Source: Iris pallida
Lineage: Eukaryota; Streptophyta; Magnoliopsida; Asparagales; Iridaceae
Length of the DNA stretch: 64,000 nucleotides
NCBI GenBank assembly: GCA_029216955.1
Contig: JANAVB010005597.1
Span: 48,710,703 to 48,774,702 of the forward strand
Reading direction: 5' to 3'
Shown here: one piece after another, positions 1-13,300 of the stretch
Position numbering within the stretch: position 1 is the first letter of the stretch
How the letters are laid out: each line of letters starts with the position of its first letter
Translations under genes and position numbers: made by a program
The notes under the pieces: model-generated
The model's input: only the letters and a program-made list of their open reading frames with translations
What the model was told of the DNA's origin: nothing
Database searches by the model: none

Positions 1-483
1 TAGCCTCCCACCAGTGCATAACAATGTACTGATAACCCCACAGTCTGCTTGCAGGAAGCAGGAGACGTCGGCTGGTGCGGAGCTTCCATCGAACGTGTTA
101 AGGCGCGGAGCCAACTCCGGGGCCTTGGGACGTTTTAGAAGCTGAAGCACCCTATACAGGACATAATGTATCGGAACATCGCCATGTATCATCCCATCTT
201 GTAAGCCACTTGGTACGCCCTTTTATGTTTCAGAGAGAGAGAGCTTGAGCGAATTGTAATATCGGCTAGCGCCGCTTGTAAACTTCTTGAATATCAATAA
301 AGAATTTGAATTCGCTTCAACTTGTGTTCATTTACTTTCCGCTGCAAATAGGGACACTCTGTGCGACTCTGTGGTCTAGCCCAAATCGGCCGTTTCTGGA
401 CTTGGCCTTGCACGGGCGCAACTTAGGCCCGTGCGGCATCACGCCTTAGCGAGGACGATCGCTCCTACGGGAGCGGGGCGTGA
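1..483 (+). mobile_element. 3' part of a Ty3/gypsy-type LTR
   Basis: The segment ends in GGGGCGTGACA, the usual right edge of a plant gypsy LTR, and has an AATAAAG poly(A) signal near 297. Its last 60 bp, read in reverse, follow the same layout as the left edge of the LTR at 35976 (TGTCACGCC, then a CGTGATGCCG block), so it is a + oriented relative of that family. The left end is outside the window, so a solo LTR cannot be told from the end of a full element. Confidence 0.7.
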
Positions 484-704
484 CACCCGTCGCCTAGGCG
501 GTCGTCTAGGCGGCCGCCTAAATCTAGGCGGTTCAAAAATAAATAAATAAAATCCAAAAAACCTACTGAAAATTACAGAGGAAGTCCATAAAACCCTAAA
601 ACATGCATAGTTGGGCGTCGCGGGGGGGGGGGGGGTCTAGGCGGGCATCGGGCGGACATCAGGCGCTGCCTAGGCGGACGCCTAGACTGCCTTTTAGAAC
701 AGTG
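484..704. mobile_element. Truncated hAT-like MITE rich in GCCTAGGCGG
   Basis: The segment carries inverted copies of the motif GCCTAGGCGG around an AT-rich core and a G14 run (622-635). It ends in TTTTAGAACAGTG, which matches the right terminus of the complete copy at 27733-28156 (TTTAGAACACTG). The left terminus is missing and the gypsy LTR stops exactly where it begins. Confidence 0.6.
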
Positions 705-1882
705 ATTTTACTAGTGGGAAAAACAAAGTATTGCTAGCTATATACTCATTATTTTAAACTTTGAGGGACTAGTCTAAAACATTTGTAGATTGAAGGGGTG
801 GTGGTTTAAGCCTTTTAAGGACATAATGGTTTTATTAGTACGGGTCTCTTAAAGTTTTCATATGACTTGGGATTTCTGTTTAGAAAACCCCTTTAAAGTA
901 ATTAGCACATTTTTGTTTAGTGTCAACTGGTAATTAACTTATGAACCTTAACCATATTCCCTTTCCTTCTCCTTCCTCTCGTTTCTCAATTTTCCCTATC
1001 TCCTTCTTACTAATGGAGAGAGTGAATGATGCCCATACGAGCTATTAGGCTGCTAATTTGGCCACCTGAACTGTAGGCTTGTTGATGAAACAATTCCGTA
1101 GCATCTTTTGGAATGTTCACATCCTCTAGGAGAGATGCAAGTGGAAACTTGTACTGTATAGCATAGGATATTAATTAGGGAGACGTGGGTGTTGACTGCA
1201 GTTTGAGATCTAGTGATAGTTTCTCTGGTGCTGGGTAGGCTACTATCCTACTGTTAGTATGTAGGATACCTAGAAAGATTGCACTCTTGAAAGAAGTCAC
1301 GAAATACATGTGGACACTTCAGAAAACTCCAAGCCATGTCCAACATGCATTGACATGATAACTGTTTCCTTTTTAAAGAATTTCTCAAACTCTGGCCTAC
1401 ATAGCCACAAATATTGTTGGGAAACGGCCTGGAAACTATGCTATTTAAGCGTATTTGGTTCATCATGTTATACACTCTGTTGACAGTACTTAGGATACAT
1501 GATACTTTTGTGGGTATGATACAGCCTGTAAACCATACGAATTGTTGACCGAAATGAGAGGAAAAAATATATATATATACTTTTTGTATTACAAATCATA
1601 TCATCCAATAAGATGTCATCCAATACAAAAGTTATCTGGTTAACTTGATCTTTATCGGATTTAAGCCGACTTTTAAGTGGTGTAGAAACTAATGTCTTTA
1701 TAACCCACACCAGAACTCTGAAACTTGACCTGGATACTTATATAACCCTTTTAAATCCATTCAAACTCTTTCAATCAACCTCTTTCGAGGGAACTTTTTG
1801 GACGAACATCTCCTTTATGGTGTTCTTCTTCATCGACTTCTACCATTTCCAAAGACAACAACAACATCCTACGGGGATGGCA
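705..1882. other. No recognisable gene
   Basis: AT-rich sequence with only short, unconvincing reading frames. I see no exon of the kinase here and no clear transposon ends. Confidence 0.5.
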
Positions 1883-1890
1883 TTTGGTAG

Positions 1891-2536
1891 TAGGCCTGTC
1901 AATCGTAGACCGAAAATCGTATCCGATCCGTATTCGAATAAAAATATCCGAAATTTCGGATACATATACGATTCGGATATCATATCGTATATTTATCGAT
2001 ATCAGATGCGGATACGTAAGTGTCATATCTGGACCAATAATCCAAACCAATAATATTTAAATTATTTGTAAATTAAAATATATTCATGTATGCATGGGAC
2101 TATTAGTTATATGTGTTTCTGTGGAGAATTTTTTGGTGCAAATGTGTTCAATGTATACATGAAAATCTGCTGCTTATGATATTTCAATGTGAAAATCTGC
2201 ACATATATATGACAAAATCTGCTGTTCCAATGTGAAATCTGCTGCTTTTGATATTTCAATGTAGAATCTGCTGTTTCTAGACAAATATGTCGTTTCAATG
2301 TGAAATATGTTATTTCTTAACAAAATCTGTTGGTTCTGATTTTTTTTCTTCCCTTTTTAAATATTTTTTTAGTAATCTTATTGGTTCGGATATCCGATAT
2401 CCGTTAAATTATCGGTAACGGATACGGTAGCCAAACTTCTATCCGATCGGATATCAGATAACTTATTATTCGATAGTTAATGGTTCGGATATGGTAATGC
2501 CAATATCCGACCAATAAGCTACCATTGACAGGCCTA
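1891..2536. mobile_element. Non-autonomous hAT MITE with 8-bp TSD
   Basis: The termini are inverted repeats TAGGCCTGTCAA (left) and TTGACAGGCCTA (right). They are flanked by an exact 8-bp direct repeat TTTGGTAG at 1883-1890 and 2537-2544, which is the hAT signature. The 646-bp body is full of GGATATCCGATA-type motifs and encodes nothing recognisable. Confidence 0.9.
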
Positions 2537-2544
2537 TTTGGTAG

Positions 2545-4444
2545 TATGACGGCTTCAACAACTTAGTCAACTATTTTTTCTTAAAAAAGGTTTTGGTTCT
2601 TTTTTAATACTTTTTTAAAGGTTTCGTGAACTTTCACTATGCTTTTTTGTTTTTCTTCATAGAAGGTTTTTCCATCTCTATTGCTTAGGGCGTTTACAAG
2701 TTTTGCATTGTTTAGAAACTATGAAGTAGAACATAGCATTATTTGAACATTCACGAACTATATGTTGTTAAGAGTCCATTTTTACGTAGAACAAATACGG
2801 ATAGCACGATACGGATGTGGGATACATAAATTTTCAAATAGGTACATGTAGTCACAAATGTTGCAGGAATACGGTCATGGATACAAGTATGGATAAGATA
2901 CGACACCATTTTCCGTGTCCTGCAACATAGGTCAACTTCTTCGGTTCAATGATGCTATAATCATTAATAATCTAATACATATGTCATAGTTTTTTCCTCT
3001 TTTTTTAACCGATTATGATGAACTCATTGCTTAGTTTTTGCCATTGCTCCTTATTGTTGCTTACTTTGTTAAATTTATCAATAATATGAATGCTTATACT
3101 AGTTTCGAGTCAAATTTTCTATGAACAATGTATCTTATGATACACGATACAATACACTTACGGTAATCAATTAAATTAATACACAATACATATCTCGATT
3201 TGACAACCTAGATTATACAACTTACTGATACACTAAAGCAAAGCAGAGAAATGGTTTAGCGTTTACATATTTAATTGTTTATATGCAGCCCAACAGTGAA
3301 AACTTATATGCTTGCGAACAAGAAAAAGTTAGTTGTGGGGGCTAATCTGACAAAGTACTTGATGTCGCCCTTGTTATGCGTGCACGTGTCATGTGTGCGT
3401 GCACGGTTAAAGAACGGGCACGCATGTGCGTGCGGCTATAGATCAGGTGCATCCCTCTCGGATGCACGTATAGACATTGTATATGTCAATTTGCATTTAC
3501 TTGAGATATTATATGAAATAAGCAAACATCCCCTGCTTTTCAACTAAATCTTTAAAAATTAATTTGCGTAGATAACAATCAACTTTCCAGTTTCTATAGA
3601 AAACCACAACTTTGTGTTGATTCATATGTCAACATTGACAAACCATTTGTCTAGTGTCATTGTTAAAAGCATAATTTTTTTTCTTTCCATTTCTATACCA
3701 AATCCTTCAAAATTTGCCAATAATTACATCATATTTCACTATAATAAAATACACTTACTCCAGAGCAACACAAATAATTATATTGGCATGGTACTGTACT
3801 AGAAGCATTATAAATATACAGGAAGAGTTAACACTACACTTCTATTTTGACCTATAATAATAACTACTTTCTTCTGTTTTGTAATTTAAATAAACGTTAA
3901 GACTTTAATCTAACTTCCAAACTATACAAATTTCTAGCAACTAAACAAATGCATTTTACAGTCATTTATTAAGTTTACAGTTTAACTGTAAAACTAAATC
4001 CCACCATTATCTGCTTGTGTCTCTGCAAAGATGATGGCGTAGACATCTTCCCATTTTTGGAATATGTCATGCGAGCCCATTTTTGTTATTGGACTTCATT
4101 AAGGCCCCTTCCAGACTTTAATTTACAGACTGCTGAAACCTGTGGAAGTTTTTTATTCACCTATACTCTGCGTAGCATGACCTTACAGACTTGCAAACCC
4201 TGATATTGGTTAGCAATTTGCTGGCACACGATCCCAAAGATACAGTATCAGTGTCCTCCATATGTTTAGTATTTGAAGGCAGAAATTCACGTCTTATTCT
4301 CTTTTGTATGCATCTGATAAATTCTCTTTTCTTTTTTCAAAGAAGCCTTGATTAGCTTATTGCACAATACTATGGCTTGGTTAGGGCTATTAGTTTGGTC
4401 ACTCGATTCCAAATACACTTATTAGTCACTTCTTGATTTCTTAG
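2545..4444. other. No gene seen; old repeat fragments
   Basis: The region holds decayed repeats. The part near 3060-3230 (stretches on GTATCTTATGATAC and TCTCGATTTGACAAC) has a relative at about 15340-15460. The part near 2790-2930 has a relative at about 14580-14700. No first exon of the kinase (a Ser/Pro/Lys-rich N-terminus is expected) was found, so it probably lies upstream of the window. Confidence 0.45.
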
Positions 4445-4505
4445 GGAACTCAAGGAACCATTCGGAAGGTGCAAAAGGTTCCGCTGGATCTATTCAGAGG
4501 CAGAG
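4445..4505 (+). CDS. Possible upstream exon of the IRE-family kinase
   Basis: A good acceptor (pyrimidine tract then TTTCTTAG) precedes this stretch and GTGGTA follows as a possible donor. All three frames are open over 61 nt, and I could not decide the frame from homology. If the exon is real it must end in phase 0 to join the next exon at its conserved Thr-Pro-Tyr start. Treat as tentative. Confidence 0.25.
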
Positions 4506-4624
4506 GTGGTATAAAGTTTTTCTTGGTTTTTGCCATATAAAAGAATATATATTTCTTAGAATATTATACTGTTGCTCTCTGATTGGTTTTAAGCGAATGA
4601 TAAGGTAACTTTTTTGTTGTTCAG

Positions 4625-4811
4625 ACTCCGTATGATGCATGCGATACTCCAAAAGAATCGGAATCTCCCCGTTTTAAAAGCCATCATGCAGGCTACAAGT
4701 GCTCCTCGAAAGAAGTTCCCTGCAGACATAAAAAGTTTTTCTCATGAGTTGAACTCTAAAGGAGTACGTCCATTTCCTTTCTGGAAGCCCCGCGGCTTAT
4801 ATAACTCAAAG
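4625..4811 (+). CDS. IREH1: Kinase exon 1 (placed): conserved pre-kinase region, frameshifted
   Basis: The exon follows TTGTTCAG and ends before GTAACC. The first 17 codons read [17 protein letters not shown], a conserved IRE-family segment. The conserved continuation ([18 protein letters not shown], then [12 protein letters not shown]) is in another frame. One extra A in the run 4676-4679 explains the shift exactly: 187 nt here, 186 expected. Without it the exon ends in phase 0 and joins the next. This is either a real disabling mutation or a homopolymer error. Confidence 0.85.
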
Positions 4812-7265
4812 GTAACCACGTGTCATTTTAATTGAACTTGTTTCTACTTTATTGTTGTATGATGCTATTTTTGCCTTTTCTGTTAAGGAATTGTTGTGGT
4901 GTTTATTATTGTTAGTTTGACACGTCCTGGTAATCATTGACATTATTTCTCTCTTCCCTTTCGCTTTACATAGGATGTTTTGAAAGACATTCAGGTCAAA
5001 TTTGAGAAAGCAAAGGAAGAGGTGAACTCGGACCTTGCTGTATTTGCAGGGGATTTGGTTGGCATAATGGAAAAGCATGCAGACACTCATCCTGAGTGGC
5101 AGGAAATATTGGAAGATCTGTTACTGCTTGCTCGGAGCTGTGATGTTATGACACCTGGGGAGTTTTGGCTTCAATGTGAAGGTATAGTTCAGGATTTGGA
5201 TGATCGGCGTCAGGAGCTACCCATGGGAGTGTTGAAGAAACTCCATACCCGCATGCTCTTTATCCTCACTAGATGTACACGATTACTTCAGTTCCACAAG
5301 GAAAGTGTATTTGCTGAGGATGAGCTTATGGATCTTCGAGACCTACGATCTGCTGATAAACCAATTCCAGCAGGACCAGGAAGAGATGGAAAAAATGTTG
5401 TTATTACTAGAGCCTCCAGTGAAGCAACTTCTTCTAGGAAGTCTTATAGTCAGGAGCAGCATAGTTTAAGATGGAAAAGAAGCCAAGAGATAAAGCCTGT
5501 AAGTTTCTTCTCAGAGCTTGATACAGATATTGCAAAGGAAGATTCACCTTCAAGCAGGGAGCGAATGGCATCTTGGAAACCATTTCCTTCTCCTGCGGTG
5601 AAAAATCAGAAAGAGAGTAGCCCTATGAAAGATGAACCATCTAAAGATATTTCCTCAGAGACGCTAAATAGGGAAGAAAACTCTGATGCAGAGCAAATAG
5701 TAGTTAAGCAGTCTGAGTTAGGTTATCCTGTAGATTCGGTTATGCATTCATCTGATCCATCCAAGCACCAGCACAAAGTTTCTTGGGGAAACTGGATTGA
5801 CCAACAGAATATTTCTGAAGAGGGTTCAATAATGTGTCGCATTTGTGAAGAGTATGTTCCTACATTATATGTGGAGGATCACTCAAGCGTTTGTGCAGTT
5901 GCCGATAGATGCGATCAGAAAGGTCTAAGTGTTGATGAACGACTCATCAGAATCGCTGAGACCCTGGAGAAGGTGATAGAGTTCTGTTCAACTAAGAACC
6001 TACCTAATGCAGCAGGCAGCCCTGATGGTGCTAAAGTATCAATTTCAGTTGTAACAGAAGAACCTGATGTCCCTTCTCCGAAGCTTAGTGATTGGTCTAG
6101 GAGAGGTTCAGCTGATATGCTTGATTCTTTACAGGAGACTGAAAACCCTGTTTGCGTTGATGACCTGAAGAACCTTCCAACCATGACATGTAAGACCCGT
6201 TTTGGTCAAAAATCTGATCAAGGTATGGCCACCTCATCTGCAGGAAGCATGACTCCCCGTTCTCCTCTAGTGACACCAAGAACCAGTCACTTTGACATGC
6301 TTTTGGCTGGTAAGGGTGCACTTTCTGAAATTGAGGATCTGCCACAGGTAGTTACAGTCTTGTGCACATTTTCTTTTGAACTCTCTACTACATGTGCTTA
6401 AGTTTTCTTCTATTGGAATGAAATTTCGTCTAGCTGTTTGTCTTGTATAGTGCCTCAAAGATGATTGCTATTCCATAAAACAAATCTTTTCATCTTCACC
6501 TTTTGTCTTGGCTATTATAGCTATTGGAATTTGTGTTTTCTCCCTGGTTCCATGAGTTTAAAATGTGTGACCAAATGACCAATAAAGTAGGTCAATCAAA
6601 CGCCAACAGGCACTCTTGTTTGGGAGGTCTTGCCTTTCTCATTGTTGACCATGAATACATGACCTATTTATGGAGCATTAAATTTCAGATCAACATCTCT
6701 TAAGCGAATTCAGTTCATTTGTGGAGCTCTGTGATCCACCTTGAGGCGCACTCCAAAACTAAAACCTTTTCATATGAAAAGTCTTGGACGCTTCTGCTGC
6801 TTGTGCTATTCTTGACACTTCTTATTTCATATTATATTAAGCTCTAGGGGAAATGTTGCAAATACTTTGTGAAAAAATATTGGTTGTTTTCCTGGTTCAT
6901 CTTTCATATATGTATAAACGTTAAAATTCACAAGTGTATCACTTTATAGTGTAAACTTCTGCTCATCTGGTGTTGCTTCTTCCCTTAGTCTCTTTCCAAC
7001 ATTGCCTTTGTTACTTTTCATTGCACAGGTGCTGATCAATTATTACCTGGCACTCTTGGCTTTTGTACACATGCATTTAGGTATTTCCTATGCAGCAAAC
7101 ATGGTTTTCTTAACTGTTAGTTTTAGTGTGTTTAATAATAATATTTTTGAAAAATTATTACAAGACTGTATTCTTTTGGGTCCGTACCGAACCATTTAGT
7201 TTTTATGGATGTAAAGGGCCAGCTATTTGATCCTAGTTTGCAGCTCTTTTGACTAATATCCTGTC

Positions 7266-7307
<42 letters not shown>

Positions 7308-10300
7308 TTGGCACATCTGTTACCACTCCCTAACAAATCCTCCCATATTATTCTTAATTAATGCCATCTTCAACTTCCCCCAAATACTCTCATTTCTCAT
7401 CCTATTTTTTTAATGTATTGCCATTCATCTATCTTAGCATTCCCATTTCAGATATACTCATTTTCTGGACATGTTTTTAGTTGCCCAACACTCCGATCCA
7501 TGAAACATGATTAGTCTTATAGTTGTCATAGAATTTTACCTCTAACTTCAATAATATCTTAGAATCGCCAAGCATTCTAGAAACAATCTTCTATTTCAAC
7601 CATCTTGTTTTAATTCTATGAGCAACATCTTTCTCAATCTCTATATTTCTCAATCTCTCCATGAATGATTGATCCTGAAGAATTAATCTATCTATCGCTC
7701 TTAGGTATCTCTTGTCCATCAATGCATATTCCTCCCTTATTTCCTTTTGCTTTTGACCTTTGGTTGACATTACATTTCATATACTTTGTTTTTGTCTTAC
7801 TAATTTTAGAGCTCTTAGATTCAAAAGTTTCTGCCCATATTCTATTTTAGAGTCTAAACCTTGTATAGGCTTGTTAACTAGTACAATATTGACATCAACC
7901 AACATACACCATGTAACTTCGGCCTGATATACGTAGTACTTTCATCCATAACTAGTGCAGAAATGTAAGAACTCAATGTTGATCCTTCACGCAAACCAAC
8001 ATGATGGCAAAAGGTGTGGTGCCTCCATTAATGGTTCACATGCTAGTCATAAGACTCGTAACTCCATGCATATACCTTTATGATCTCAATATAGTTACTA
8101 GGGTCTTGTTTCTTCTCAAAACCCGCCTTATCTCCAACGATGGTGTTTTTGCAATCTGCCACAAGGAAATTATTTTTAATGTCTCAAAATTAATACACCA
8201 GCATTCTATTCTTGGGAATGCTGCATTGTTTAACAGGAATTTACTAGTTAGTCTGTCCATTACTTTTTTGCTCGCATACTCAAATAATTTATGATTGGAA
8301 AGTACTTACTCCCTCTTTTGATCAGTTTCTTGGATATGGAATTATGTACTCTAGCTATGAGTCAGATGTATCTCTGTGAAAATCTTTAGTTTCTGTGTTT
8401 AAGAAATTTCATGGATATGGGAGTTAAAGTAGTTTATCTATTGGCTTAGATCCATTTCACGTGGATATTTTAGCCATTACAAAAGATAGTACTAGTGTGA
8501 CCTCTCAATTCGATGTTTAGTGTTACTTTTCCCCATAAGTTGTATGTAGAGCGAACTTTTATTTTATCATTATTATATACTAGCAGTTGTGCACGTGCTT
8601 TGCACGTATATTTATGCTAATTTATTACATAATAAAAAAGTAGGAGATGTTGCATAATAAAATGCTTATAATTATTTGAAGAAAATATTTTATAATTTAC
8701 CAACTTATATTATGCTATTTTTTTATTTGAAAAGTCAAATATTTGTAACGAAATCTTCTTCTTTTTTTGGATTTTTTTTTTTTGGGTAGAAAATGAGAGA
8801 TTTGTAAATAATTAGTATTTATATATTATAGTTTAAAGTAAAATATGGGAAGAGACATGATAATGGATACTAAGTATTTATAATGATAGTGGGTATTAAG
8901 GATGGTATTGGACATTAATGATAATTGTATATAGTTATGATTACACCATCAATTATATTTTATCAAATAGGGTAAGTTAAGGGCATTTTAGGAATCTTAA
9001 AAGTTTCACGGTGAAGCCTTTCAAGTTTTCTTATTATATAGTAGATAGATCTTCGAGACCAAGAGCAAGATTTTAGATTGTAAGTTCTCTTGAAGAGTGA
9101 AAATCCAAGATATATGGTTCAAGTTCAACCTGTTCTTAGAAGTTGCATAAAGGATTTTTTTTTTTTTTTATAATTTTCATTTACCATATGCTGCATTCTT
9201 TCTTTCTGATGAAATGGAGATATATTGTTTAGTTATTATTTCATTATATAGTTTTATAAAAACAACGTTGAATTCTTTCCTTTAGATCAAGCACATGAAT
9301 ACCATTCAGACTTCTTCAGCTACTACCTATGCATTTGCAGGAACCAGTTGCAGTCCTATATGTTGTTGATTTTGCATAAACTGCTTAGTGCTTATTAATA
9401 AATTGTTATGAGCGCTTCATTTGGGATGCACTTTGAATGATGCAGATTGTTGAACTCGCTGATATTGCTCGATGTATAGCAAATGCAGCTGTGGATGACG
9501 AACGCTCTTTGTCGTATTTGATTTCCTGTTTGGAAGATCTTCAAGAGGTTGTCAATCGGCGGAAGCTCGATGCACTCACCGTGCAGACATTTGGAACACG
9601 GATAGAGAAGCTTCATCAGTGAGTGTACATATTGAGTTTGTAGCACGTGCTTTGTCATTCTTCTATTTCCACCCAGAGTTTTGATATCCATATTCTATTC
9701 TGCTATTTTATATGCTTTTTGTTTTTATAAGGGAATATCAGGGTTCATATAATGTTACAGTTCTATTTATCCGATGTATACATCTTACAGTAATCATTGT
9801 TACAATTAGGGAGAAATGTGTGCAACTCTGTGGCGCAGTTGATGTTGAAAAGGTCGATGCAACAAGCAATGCTATGGATGAAGAAGAAGATGTAGTCCGT
9901 AGCCTGCGGACAAGTCCTGTCCACCCTATAACTAATGACCGAACAACTATAGATGACTTTGAGATCATAAAGCCTATAAGTCGAGGTGCATTTGGTCGTG
10001 TGTTTTTAGCAAAGAAAAGAAAAACAGGAGACCTCTTTGCTATCAAGGTAATTTATCATGCCTCCTGTACATAAAACGATGTCCTTTCAGTTTTATTTGG
10101 GCATGCTAACAATTTCTAACTTAGAGCATCATCTTTAAGGTATTATAACTTAAGCGATCAGTTAGGTTTCCATATGCCGTTTAAATTGTTTTTATCATGA
10201 ATTCTTATAACTATAGCTGCCTCCTTGTCTATATTTGGTGATTATGGAAAGTCTTCTTCAAGTAGCATATTTGAATTTGCTTCTGATGATCAAATTTTAA

Positions 10301-13300
10301 GATGGATATATATTGGATTTGTTCCTGCCCTGTTCATTACTGATAGCCTAACCAACATACTCTACAATACTTATGACAATTAGTTTTTTTGGATATATGC
10401 CTTGTTGATAAATTCATATGTAGGTTAAATCGATATTGATATGTAAAATGAACCATTCTCATCTTACACATGCGAATGATTCATTAATAGAGTTGCCACT
10501 TGATTTATAGACCTCCAGTGGCAGATGTGGGTCTCAGGCAACAATTTCTCTTCGCAGCATCGTTACATCTATTGTGCAATTCATGTTTATTATTCATCTT
10601 CTTTATCCTTATATCTCCATTCCCACCCCCCCCCCCCCCCCCCCCCCCCCCCCTTCTCTTTTCCCCTTATTTTCCTCCGTCTTTCCTATGTCCCCCTATT
10701 CTGCCTCGAAAAGCTGTTGCAGGGCTTGCTTGGTGAGAGTCCCAAGCAGTGGGATCAAGCTCTTCTACCTTCAGAGTTCACACACAACCGTTCGGAGAAT
10801 TGGACCACTAGGAATACCTTTTGAGATTGTTTATGGTAGCAACCTACATGGTGTCCTCGACCTTTTGAGGTTGTATATTTAGCAACTTGCATGGTGCCGT
10901 TGACCTTGCACCACTGCTCCATGCTGAGCGGTGAAGTAACATAACCAACGAATTGGTGGATTGTCAAAAAGAGTTGCGTGAACAAGTGTGGCATCAAACA
11001 AGTAAGATACATGTGATAATTACCTTCGTCATGTGGTTTTTGGGGAGGGTGACATTGCGTGGGCCATTCCCCCCATGGACAAACATCTTGTGGGGGAGAG
11101 TATATCAAGCTAGGACAAGGTGGGCCTGTGCAAGTGTTGAAGAAGATCGGCGATAATGCCCAACAGGTAAAGCTGCTGTGCTATCTGAAGACCTCGTGTG
11201 TGTTGCAAATAAGGCATCTGGTACCTAAAAGTGTGACTCATCAGAAGAACACGAAACAAACTCGAGGGCGAGTTCTTTTCTAGCTGGGGTGGAGGGCGCG
11301 ATCTAGGAATACACTGTGATCTGATCGAGGAAACTCTGCACTAGAATTCCATTAGAAGTCCATCGACATTAAATGGAATTCTGGTTTATTTTATAAAGTA
11401 TTGATTTAAGAATTATTTCCATCATGTTTTGAAATTAACTACATGTGTTGGCATTTTGATAAGTTTCCTTTTAGTTTCGATTAATTTAGGTAATTATTCA
11501 ATGGATTTGCACTTCTCCTTTTAGTTTGCACTTTGTAGTAATTTAGAATATTTGATCTTCCTAGAACTATGTAGTATGTAAATGTATGAAAGATCATTGT
11601 AATAAGCAACTTATGTTTTTAATTTAATCAGAGACTTTGTCTAGTTATCTTCCCCGAATATGTTCTTCAGTTTTTTCTCCACCAAGCTTTCACTACCAAT
11701 AAGTCCCACCTTGGATCTGCTTCACTACATATATTAATTGATACTGTACCTACTTCCTTCTATAATACATCATGGTCAGCAAGCTTGTTATTAGTTTTAA
11801 TGCTTTTTCTGAGACTTGACATATATCTGCAGGTTCTTAGAAAGGCAGATACGATTCGTAAAAATGCTGTGGAGAGTATATTGGCCGAACGGGATATCTT
11901 AATTTCAGTTCGGAATCCTTTTGTGGTGAGCTATTCTGATAAAAGTTCATTTATTTGTCTCCAACAAACACTTAATGACTCTCATTTACCTTGGATATGA
12001 TTTTACAAGGTACGGTTCTTTTATTCTTTCACATCCCGAGAGAACTTATACCTTGTGATGGAATACTTGAATGGAGGGGACTTGTATTCACTGCTGAGAA
12101 ATTTAGGTTGCTTGGATGAAGAGGTTGCTCGTGTCTACATAGCAGAAGTTGTAAGCTCACTGCCTCTCAATAAAAGACACTCCATTTGTTTAGTACATCT
12201 GTCTATATGTGAAGTCTATACTATACAGGTTCTTGCTTTAGAATATCTACATTCCTTGCGTGTCGTACATCGAGATTTGAAGCCAGACAATTTGCTTATT
12301 GCACATGATGGTCATATCAAGGTATAATTACCCTATTCATGTCCTAGTTTGATTTATTGTGATAAATTCTCCCACATGTCTAAGACGTCAAATACAGAAA
12401 ACTCTACATATGCTATGAAGCCGTGAAACAAGGAACTGCTTTTTTATTTGTTGTGTATATCTTTCTCATTTCTTATTATGAGTTTAGATTGAAAGATGGT
12501 CTAATTATAACAACTTCATAATTTCTTACAGCAAAATTTACTTATTCTCTTGTGGTTCCCTACATAAAATACTGATAACGTAATAGTTAGGGCAGAGGCA
12601 AAAATTTTAATGCTTACTTTGCCCAATTGCCATTTTGTTGTTTTAACCCCAGAGGTAAATTTTTTGATGTTTACTTGCCTAATTGCCATTTTTGTTGTTT
12701 ACCATCTTGATGCATATCCTTTTCCTGTTATGTTGTCCTTGATGTTGTCCCACGGTTCCACCATTCCTTTTCTTCTTAAAGGAATACATATAAATGGAAT
12801 AATAATTCATATTTAGATCTATTCATACACTAAGGGAAGGAGGGTTAGTGGTAATTATGTGTTATAATTGTTAAATATGCATGCAATTGATAATTAAATG
12901 TTTCATTTTATACTCCAATTTATCTTAAAACAATGTTTTACATATTTGTTTCGTAAGGAAGATCCATCTCTTGAAACTTTAGGAAGGTACATATGATGTT
13001 TTAAGCATAAAAGCAAATACATTGATTCGTGTGCTTTGTTGCCCGTAGTTGATTTGAATAGAGAAACTAGTACGACAACAACAACAACACTAAAGCCTTC
13101 ATCCCCAAATTTTCTGGATGGCTATTCAAAATCCTTTTTTTTCTTTTCTATTCAGCTTTGTTAATATTGCAGGAGAGTATTATGTCTCTCTTGTTAGTTT
13201 CTTGTTAGACAGTCAATTTTAGTCCTCATTGGTTAAGTCAATCCTCATCATCCAAAAGGGGTCCGCAGTACGAAGTGCAGCCAATTATTCTTTTTTTTTT

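Noticed and set aside
3275..3547. 90-codon + frame as N-terminal kinase exon
   Set aside because: Its Cys/Leu-rich composition does not resemble the Ser/Pro/Lys-rich N-terminus of the family.
10500..10882. Proline-rich reading frames in three frames
   Set aside because: They come from a C28 run that is open in every frame; the rest is intron and gypsy relic.
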